From assembly GCA_030141605.1 (NCBI GenBank), contig JAQGDQ010000015.1, positions 1,155,001 to 1,219,000 of the forward strand: a stretch of DNA of 64,000 nucleotides. The letters are read 5' to 3'. Positions 54,401 through 64,000 of the stretch are shown here, piece after piece. Both the position numbers and the translations under genes were made by a program. The stretch's first letter is position 1; each line of letters opens with the position of its first letter. The notes under the pieces are model-generated. The model saw nothing but the letters and a program-made list of their open reading frames with translations. It had not been told where the DNA came from and searched no databases. Origin of the DNA: Tubiluchus corallicola. Taxonomy: Eukaryota > Priapulida > Priapulimorpha > Priapulimorphida > Tubiluchidae.

Positions 54401-57400
54401 GTCATGGGTTTCCAAGCTCAGTATGGCATACATCAACAAGACGCTTACTTGCAGCTAGCACCAGGTACAGAGATTTGCATTGAAGAAATTTGCTCAACTA
54501 GAAAGCACCGCAATCAGTTATAACAACTGAAGTTGCTCGTGTCAGCAAGCAGACAACAACAGAGACCAAAGAAGACAAAGAAGTGTCTAGCAGGTTTGCA
54601 ACATTCTGATAAATAAATGTGATGATGTGATTAGTTCAAAATTCATTCACAATCAGTCTACTAAATTAGTTACTAAAGTACATGCAATAAATTTGCTTAA
54701 ATTCAGTGTTCTCAGATAGAGATTAACCTGCATCTTACAGAACACGAAACTAGGCAAGAAAGATACATGCGGCTTATGGCTATAAAAGAAATTTAAGGCA
54801 AGCTGATGGCAAAATAAATGTAAGGTGGGCTATTAGACAGATCTGCAATTAATTATTTTGCAGTTATGGCATGCCATTATTCTAGCATTTTTTCCCAATA
54901 GCCAAGTATGAGATAACATGTAGCCAGCATATGCCTACTTGCACTTAAAATCCTAGGGTTATGCATATATATGCAGGTGCTCATAAAACGCAAGCAAAAC
55001 ATTTAGGTGCGTTGCTAGACTGTCAAGCTTTTCTGTGCATGATATAGTGTCTATGTGTATACTCTTAATAGCAGGGTTGGAACACGACCTAGTGCGAGTA
55101 TAATAGTAGTTGGCAATTAATGTTAATGTGTTATCATATAAAATATGATTGTCAGTCTATACTTGGACAGCTGGGGCACAGTATTTCACATCACCAGTTG
55201 CTAGCTCATTCTCGGAGTTCTCATTTGTTTGGCGATTGGCACATCTTTTGACAATATGCATTTTTACATAAACATTCACCGATTAGTGTCCACATATAGT
55301 TATATCAGTGTCCAAATCACAATATTATAAACCTACTTTTCACTCTTGTTTTCACCACCAGATCTGAAAAAGTTATTTTGCAATGCACGGTTGCAATACT
55401 GCTTATCAATGCCCTGCTTGCTCTCAGTGGGTTGACTAGGCTAGCCATATCTAGAATTTCCTTACGCTTTGCAAGAATCTAAGCAGATTTTTGCTGTGAC
55501 ATTTTATGAGAATTCAGAAAATCGAGGTCCAACTGCATAGTTCAAGTACTATGAATGCAAACAGCAGTGAAAACTGATTTTTTTCAGTTAAAGTGATTTA
55601 TTATAAGAATTAGTTACTATCACTACTAACATCTTTTCCAGAATGAGATCTAACATTTCCTGATTCAGTCTCCAAGCTATTTAGAAATTTAGAAGCTTGT
55701 AAATTCTTTTCTTTTTCAGTGAACCACAATCATGATTTTTTTCATTAAGAGATGCGTCAGCAGCATTTGAAACGAGAATTGCTCTGACTGTTTATGCAAA
55801 ACACCAAAAATTTTACTTATAACTTGACAAATTGGCTGTTTCCGAACTTTACACCATCTGCCTCAAATTTGCGTTTCTGTTGGCTTGGCATCGAGCACAG
55901 AACCTTATGATTTTTACGTGCAAATTTGAGTGAAAAGCACAGTGTGCCAAAGACACTTGGAAACTAACTAAGTAAACTCATAAGTGCAATATGGCAGTGT
56001 ACATGCTAGCATAAGGCAAAGAGTGAAAAAGTCAGATTAGCATCAGTAATACAGTTTATCTTTTAACATTCAGGTAAAACCTGCACGAATCTAACCAGAT
56101 TTGCAGTAAATAGCATTGGCGCAAATGCTTAGGTAAATGGATTTGCACTGAAATCATGGCCCTGCTTGCCCTGATTTCAATAACAATAGTTGCATAACAG
56201 AAAGTGAGTACAAGTGAAATGGACTTCGGGGTTACTCATTGGAAGTTAATAAGAGCAGACCAAATTGCAAGAGTATATAGGCTTGCATAGTGACATTCGT
56301 GCTGTGATTAATGTCTGGCTACAATAGATGTGACATCCAGATACTACGCCAACTTTTTGTTGAGCTAAATCCAATGCAAACATTTAGTTTAAACTCTACC
56401 ATATACAAATACCTGTCTTCTACAAAGAAATGGTACTAGACAAAAGCATAACACAGTGCAATTAATTAAATTAGAAAACAGATTTCAAAACATACCGATA
56501 CATTAGACTTGGCGGAAAACAGGTCTCTTTGGATTAAGGAAATAGAAAAACGAGTATTCCATATCCAAAGAAGAACCGTCACTATTATCAATATCAGGCT
56601 CATTAACATTTAAATTTAATTAGTGGAAAATTCAATTACTAGTTGCAGGCTATACTCACGTTGTATTATTAACAGAGGGTCATATTAAGCCAACAACTCA
56701 ATCCAGTGCTTGGAGTGATCAAAAATAACACTGCCAGCCTAGTCGTGGTACTAAATAAGCAAAAATTCCTTGCATCAGAAACGCGGTCCAATCTAGTTAC
56801 CTTAGCTTGTTCCTAGCTTAAAGTTATTAAACGTTCAACGCTATCAAAAGCGTGCTCGCAAAACAAGTTCACACAGTCTTCGACGGATGTAATTGACAAC
56901 GTGTAGAAATTAGAAATCTAGAAAGCTTCGTCAGTGAAATGGGAAATCAATTATTTATTTATCCATAACAGTGGCGCAAAATTATTCGCTGTGCTATGAG
57001 CACAGGCAAGCTCGACAGGTTTTATTGCAGCAAATTTAAATAACTGTGATCCATAAATACGTAACTTTAAACATTATAGTATAAATTTTTATTAATAAAA
57101 CACTCCCAATAAAAAGGAAAGACACGACGGTTTGTCAAGGAGTTTTTTATTAATTGTTTTTATTCTAGTCATTATAAAATACATCCTTGTTGCATAACCA
57201 TAAAGTTCTGGAATTAAGTTATCACCAGTCCTATTCTGGCAAGCTAACTTTTTATGTATAGTATCAGAGTCACAGGATTGTTGACGTACATTAGAAAGGG
57301 CTGGATTGATGGTAGATCTGATGTAGCTTATCTGCCAGGAAAGATAACCGAGAAATAGACAGCATTGCAACCTGCAAGGGTCTGTTTGAACTCATATAAG

Positions 57401-58494
57401 TTTCTGAATTTTCTACTGAATGGCTTTGTCTACAATGCGTTCTGGAAACTATTTTTGCCAGTATTTTTTAAGAGTAAAACGTCTTTATACGGAACGAGGA
57501 ATAACATAAAGAAATATGATAAGAAAGATGAATAAATGATAATTAAAAGCTGAATTGTTCTGAGAGGTTACCAGAACGAGGTATAATGTAAAGAAATAAT
57601 TTATGATAAGAATAGTGAATTAGAGATTGCATTAAATTAAAAGTTGAATTGTTTTGAGACATTCAAACATGTGTGGACGATTTTAGTTTTCGTGATTACA
57701 GTATTTTAAACAAATTTTATGATTTCTGTATTTTGTCTGCATGGTTTTAAAGTTAATAATAGTTTGTCCAGTTAAATAACTTTCTTTACAGGACAATGAA
57801 AAAGAAAAAATGGTAATAACAATAATAACGACAATAGTAATTTTTTTTATCATTAGCATTATCATCATCATAATCGTCGTCGTCGTTGTCTTCATCATCA
57901 TCATATTATAGCAACAAATAATAATATCAAGTTATGTCTGTTACGACTTTAACTAAAGTCATCGTCGTTTGCATGTTTAAAGCCTAGCTTTGCTTATATG
58001 TTATAACACATGACGGGCACTCAATAGATGTCTGCGGTTGCTGCCCACGATGTGCATTATCGATCTGGAGGTGTATTTGCTAAATCTTTTTACAGTGCAT
58101 CTATACGCATGTCAGCAGCTGACACTTTCTTGACTTTTTTGTCATTTCAAAATTTTTATGTAATGTTACCATCTGAGGAGATTCCTGAGGCAGTCTTAAC
58201 ATGTGCCCATTTGCCAATTCAGAACGATTTTTTTACTTGGACTTGTTTACTTTAAGTTCAGGAGTCTTCTTCACCACATAATACAAATCATCATTGGATA
58301 TCATGGCAGACCATTCGATACTTAATGGCTTTCTGTAGCGACGTCTTTGAAAAGCATCAATTTCCTTTTATTGTTTAATATTTATTGCCCAATAGATCTC
58401 TGAATTTTATGTAAAAATACCATGCTGAAAGGAGCCGAAGAATATTAACGGTGCGTTCCCGTCTGTAGATGTTATAGGTAAAGCGAGGTTTGAG
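51430..58494. other. intergenic region between SNAP-25 and protein phosphatase 5
   Basis: About 7 kb of AT-rich DNA between divergent genes. I see no recognisable coding exon; open frames are at most about 90 codons and match no family. A CAT/CGT trinucleotide patch lies at about 57850-57905. The phosphatase promoter should be within the last few hundred bases, but no core motif stands out. Confidence 0.5.
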
Positions 58495-61400
58495 ATGGCG
58501 ACATCCACGAAAGTAAAAACTGTTGAGAATGATTTGAAAGAAATGAATATATACAATGATATCAACGGGAGCCCGGTTGGTGATAATGAAAGAAAAGAAG
58601 CAGAAAATAAAAAATCTGAAGCAAATAAGTATTTCAAAGGTAAATAGTTTCGGGTTTGCTTGTACGGGTAAGGGCATATTGGTAAAGCACTAGTAGTTAA
58701 GCGTAGCTTACCATTTTATTTATTCAACAATAACAATTACCCAAATTGTATTCATAACAAGAAACTTTAAGGATGCACCTTATTTCTCTTAACGACGCAC
58801 ATTTCGGCGCCCTTGCAGTTTAGGTGGTTCTCCTCACACCCAACTACCTTTCCATATCAGTCCCTTTGCCGACACTACCTCTTTCCCACTCCAAACCTTC
58901 CCTCCCTCTCCTACTCTATTGCCAAGAGCGCCAAAATGCCTAACCCAACCTGCCATACTGCAACTTCGCCAAAAAAATAATTGATTGACTAACTAACTAA
59001 TTAGCAACCTTCGTACAGTTACCTTTTTTGTACTGTATGAAGCCTCAGATTATCGTATGTTTCAATATTAATTACATATTTTATTGTATAAACCACAACC
59101 CTGCTTTGTTGGTTGCACCATGTTTCGAAGGAGAAACAAGTTAGAGAGAGACAAATTTCTTAAGAATTTAAATCACGAGGCGAGACAAAACGCACAGATA
59201 ATTACTAATTAAACTGCGCGTGCTGACTGTAAAACATCTACAATCAGTGTGTTATTGTAAAACATGCTTATGATCACGACGGTTGAATGATGTCATTTCA
59301 CTTCCCATAATCTTCAAAAATCATGCAATTTTAGTGGAAATTCACTATTGTATAAATAGTTTGTAACTATCCATCATGATTTTATGAGCTGTTTTCCGAT
59401 TCTCTGTTATTCTATTCATACTAACACATAAATAGCAATTTAACTGCACTTTCCTATCTTAGGATGTGTTGTTGGAGTGAATGTACATACAAACGTTCTT
59501 GCATTCACTATACTAATACGAAGCTTGAAATCAAGATTATTATTAGTGTAATATTAGTAATGTTGTTATTGCTCTTCTGTGATGGTACAATAAATATTAT
59601 TTTACTTTGAAGTCAGTAGGACTGTAGCAACATCGAAAACTTAATGAGTAGTAGCAGCATTCAAACATGTTTTTCTTGGCTGCTTGCTTTTTTGTCTTTG
59701 TTAATTGAACTACTGTAAAATGTTTTCAGAGGGAAACTATGAAAAAGCTGTTGATTTGTACACAGAAGCTATCAAACTGAATCCCTTTGAAAAGACCTAC
59801 TGGACCAATCGCAGTGCTGCGCACTTGAAGAGAGAGTTTTATGGTTCTGCATTAGCAGATGCAGTTGAAGCAATACGTCTTGATAAAACATTTGCAAAGG
59901 TATCTAAAAAGATTAATTATTATTCAGTAACCTACTGCAAATTTGTTGAAATGCTCAAGTTAACTGAAATAGTTCCTGTTTTTAGTTTCATTCGTGTAGT
60001 TCAAGCTTGGAGCAATGCAAGCTGGCTGCTGATTGAGTTATTTAAGTTGGGTTATCTCATTGGACTCCAGTTTGCTCAACTTGACTACATTGTTTCAGGG
60101 CTACTATAGAAGAGGCTTGGCAAACTTTGCGCTGGGAAAATACAAACTTGCATTAAAAGATTTCGAAGCGGTGAGTCTTGAAGTTTTTCCTCTATTCTCT
60201 GTTTGTTTTTTACTACATTTTTATGCCTTTTTCTTGATCTTTTTTTCTCTTTTACCATTTGTCTTTGCAATTTCAGTGTCTGAGCAATTTCTTTCTCTTC
60301 TGTGCCTCTCTTTTTTTCTTCTAATTTGTACTAAAAAAATAATGGATTTGCTCTCGAATCTGTATCACATACTAATGGGTGTTTACAAAACCACTATCTA
60401 TTAGCCTGTTATTATTTGATAAATATGGACTTTTCTTAGCCTTATGCTGGCTGATCCAGTGCAATGAAAATTACACAATTGGAAATCGTTAAACTCGGAT
60501 TTTGCATTTCCATTAATGAAATGAATCGATGCAGGTCTCATTTTTCTACCGATGACAGTGAATAAAACAAAAATATCTATTTTGCAAACCTGTTAATCTA
60601 TAATCATAAACATTTGTTTGCAATTAGGTGCATAAAAGATGTCCCAAAGATAAGGATGTTGAGAAAGTATTTAAAGAATGTGATCGGATAGTTCGCGAAA
60701 GAGCTTTTCTAAAGGCAATTGCTACAGATGACACCAAAACTGGAATTTCGGAGCAGATTAAAGTTGACATCGAGAATTTGAGTATGTTTTCAATTTTGTT
60801 TGCAGACAGTTTGGTAAACTGAAAGTGTAGCTTAATTTTTACCATGCATAGTTAATTGTAGCCATTCTTTCCAAAATATTCACACAATTTTGCATCACTG
60901 CTTTTAAAACCATTTCAGGTTTTAAACTCTCATAGTTTAGTGAAAATCTGATCAAATGCATGAAATTTTTATGTGCTAGAAGTAGAAGATAGCTATGATG
61001 GTCCTCGACTCGAAGTACAGGATGGTGCTGAAACAGTTACAAAGTCATTTATGAATGATCTCCTAGAACATTTACGAAAACAGAAGAAACTTCACAGAAA
61101 GTATGCTTATCGGGTATGTAAAGGTTTAATCGTGTGCTATTAGTAATTATATATTATGCAGAATAGTACTACTCTATGTTTTGTGATTTTTAATCTTTAT
61201 AAATTACTTGTGTATAATACTTAGTAATTGTCTATTTAAAGTCTTGAAGCTGTTGATGTTTTTCATTGGCTGATTCTTCTTTCAATGTATTTCATCTAAC
61301 TGCTATATATTATAAATCTATTGCATTGGATATTATAATTATCACAATTGTACGAACACTATTTTGTTGTCTAGATATTACTTGATGTGAAAAAGGTATT

Positions 61401-63807
61401 TCAAGCAGAGAAGTCACTTGTGTATGTGGATATACCTCAGGTGAGTCGCCTGCTGTCTGGCTTCTTTTTTTAATGCAAACTTCTTGATTTAGGCATACAT
61501 AACTGGCAAAATCCCAGTCATATTTTGCATTTTTATGAATATCAAGACGTGTTATTGATTTTGATAGCATTTAAATTATTGTGTCTAATGAGCTCTCTGA
61601 TGATCATCATTACTTAGGCCTGTCATGGTTTAGCACACAGTATTATTGCACAACTGTTGAATCAACAGGCAATTCATGAAAGTGAAACAAAATCAAAAAA
61701 GAGCCTGTTGTTGAGTTTAAAAATTTAATTTTTCAGTTTTTATTTCGCACCATTGTTTAATGGCAAATGCATTATCTTCAGCTTCCTTAAAGTTAATGCA
61801 AGTGCATGTAGTGTCACATATGTTAAAGGTTTCTCCTGATCGTGTGCTGTCAAATCGCTATTTGAGAAGAATAGTGCAGGCTAGTAAAAGAAATCTCTTA
61901 TGCCAAAAATTTTCATACGTAATTTGTGCTAATAGGGCGGCATGATTATACCAACAAGCAAACCAAGCAACACAGTGCCATGTTTTGAGAAAAGCCTTTT
62001 TCACATGAAAATTAAATTCAAATCAAAATTAATTAAAAATTGTCAGTTAGCGAATAAATTTAAAATCATTTGTTCTTCACTCTCATTGTGTCATTTTTGT
62101 TATTTTGGCTTGAATAGAAAAAAGTGTATTAACATTTACATGTAGTGAGATAAACTTGTATATTCGTGATACTGCAGAACAGCTAAAACATATTTGTTTT
62201 CTTTAACAATGTAAAACTAACTACACTGAACACGACAGGTGTGTCATCATAACAAAGCTCTTGATTAATCTGGTATGAGGTATATGCTGCTCTGCTAGCT
62301 GCTGGATATGTCCCATGTTTTATGAAGTAAAAGACTAAATGTAAAGTCTTGAATATTGAGAGATAGACATTGCATTACACCAAAAATTGCATTACAAGGC
62401 CTTGTGTTAATCTGGTTTAGTGTCTTTCTCTTTGCTTAGGGCAAAAAATTTACAGTGTGTGGTGATATACACGGACAGTACTACGACTTGTTGAACATTT
62501 TCAAGATAAATGACTGCCCATCAGAGACAAATGCTTATGTATCTTTTTTCGAACTTGTATTTGTTGTGGTAAACTTCTGAGTGAAATTTTCATTTTAAAT
62601 GAAAAACCTTTTATCACTTTGCATAATTATTAATTTGAATAGATAAAATGCTTTGAGACTTTTTGTGGGTTGTGCACAGTTTGGGTGTTATTACTAGTTG
62701 ACAAAACTTACTAGTGCTCTGGTGAGCTAGTCTTGAAAAAAATATTTGTTGGTTTGACCTAAATCTACAATGTTATTTCCTTAGCTGTTTTTACAGTTGT
62801 TTAACGGTGATTTCGTCGATAGGGGCTCTTTTTCTGTGGAGTGTATTTTAGTGTTGTTTGGTTATAAACTTCTTTATCCTGGCAATTTCTTCATGTCTAG
62901 AGGTAATATTTGCATGTAAAGTTATAATTCTGTTTAGCAATTATAGTTCTTGCAACATTCTTTTACAATGTGTAATTATGGCATTGTGTATTATTACGTT
63001 TGGTGAAATAAATTAGTATTGAGTGCCTCACTGTCATATTCGCGTAGCAGTAATATAGTAATGGTTGTTAATGTAATAATAGTAGCCAAATAAAAAGCCA
63101 TATGGTTATAACATTTAATGCATTTAAAAATTTTAAAATCGACTATTTAACACACAATTTGCACATTTGCTTCTAGGTAACCACGAAAGTGAAACAATGA
63201 ACCAAATGTATGGCTTCTATGGAGAAGTCAAAGCTAAATATACTTCTCAAATGGCTGACCTGTTTACAGAAGTATTTAATTTACTGCCACTAGCTCACAT
63301 CCTTAGTGATTCAGCATGTCGCATCATGGTAAGTTTGGTAACAGCTATACAGCTGCATTCTTGATTACCTTTTTTTAATGAACTAAGCTGTTTTTTGTTT
63401 TATTGATCGTAACATTTCTGGACATTCACATAGATTCTTCAGATATGAGACCTGCAACTTAATTCAAGTTAACAATGGCTTACCATTATTTACAAGAACT
63501 TTAATAGTTTAAATCAATTTAAAATTGATAGTTCTAAACTATCAATTAGATATTGTTGTATTGTAAATTATTTAACTTTAATTACTTAGCCGTTTAAATA
63601 GTTGAAGAAGAGATGTGAATTTCTCAAAATATGATTGATGAGTTAAATTGGTTTAGCTAAAATAACCAAAATTTAAATTTAACTCCAGCTTTATGTCAAA
63701 AGCAAATTTTTATTTTCAGGTTATGCATGGTGGACTATTTAGTGAAGATAACGTTACACTAGATGACATAGAAAAAATTGACAGGAATCGACAGCCCCCT
63801 GAAGAAG
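58495..63807 (+). CDS. PPP5C: serine/threonine protein phosphatase 5 (3' partial)
   Basis: Ten exons: 58495-58639, 59730-59899, 60099-60170, 60628-60781, 60980-61113, 61375-61440, 62440-62538, 62797-62902, 63177-63328 and 63720-63807. All are GT-AG with consistent phase, giving about 395 codons; the gene continues beyond the window (family length about 490-500). After a 35-residue lead come three TPR motifs ([59 protein letters not shown]). The linker DGPRLEVQ and [11 protein letters not shown] follow. The PPP catalytic core has GDIHG (255-259), GDFVDRG (284-290), RGNHE (315-319) and MHGGLF, i.e. the metal-binding Asp, His and Asn and the general-acid His. PP5 works with Hsp90, whose tail binds the TPRs and relieves autoinhibition, and dephosphorylates kinases and steroid-receptor complexes. 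GDIHG replaces the GDTHG of human PP5 at a non-catalytic position. The His motif of the C-terminal third and the autoinhibitory tail are outside the window. Confidence 0.96.
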
Positions 63808-64000
63808 GTGTACAGTTTATGCTTGTTTTCTAGTAATACAGTAGGTGCCGTTTATTAGTCTCAATGGTTAATAGAACCAGTTGCCTAATTGACTCATAAA
63901 CACCTGCTATGTGCCGATATAAAAACTGCCGATAACAGACTCAAATAACTTCGCACAAAATGACTCAATATGTCTACTTTATGTGCTTCAATAAGATATT

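Noticed and set aside
61760-62145. Two short plus-strand frames between phosphatase exons 6 and 7
   Set aside because: They lie in an intron, and exons 6 and 7 join in phase without them.

Overview
The window is animal genomic DNA: AT-rich (about one third G+C by eye), with spliced genes, GT-AG introns, long simple-sequence arrays and decayed non-LTR retrotransposon sequence. The genes are most like those of an invertebrate bilaterian, but I cannot name the species or phylum. There is no bacterial gene and no CRISPR array.

Layout. (1) 1-424 (+): the last two exons of a gene ending in a SAM domain. (2) 1941-3593 (-): a four-exon nucleoside-triphosphatase of the NTPCR/THEP1 family, convergent with gene 1. 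(3) About 4900-7340 (-): a damaged LINE with endonuclease and reverse-transcriptase remnants. (4) 9604-13688 (-): a complete six-exon CYP2-clan cytochrome P450 of 509 residues. (5) 18403-47027 (-), with a likely untranslated exon near 51.3 kb: a SNAP-25 gene covering almost half the window. (6) 58495-63807 (+): the first ten coding exons of protein phosphatase 5 (TPR plus catalytic domain), running off the right edge.

The part most worth attention is the architecture of SNAP-25. The sequence supports two alternative first coding exons, a mutually exclusive pair of 49-nt exons carrying the Qb zero-layer glutamine, and two alternative last coding exons that rewrite the C-terminal SNARE layers. 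All are compatible in phase, giving up to eight proteins. UGCAUG (RBFOX-type) sites lie downstream of one 49-nt exon, upstream of its partner, and upstream of one last exon. That arrangement would be expected to select one coherent isoform. A CRE plus NRF-1-type composite lies upstream of each first exon, and a full match to the CTCF core lies between the two first exons. A tandem array of small palindromes, a half-kilobase foldback, and complementary (GA)n/(UC)n arrays flanking a 42-nt exon lie in the same introns.

The genes do not form a pathway. Regions without a gene are AT-rich with microsatellites, a MITE and tRNA-derived SINE fragments. All exon boundaries were set by eye from splice consensus, phase and family similarity. 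No alignment or transcript evidence was available.
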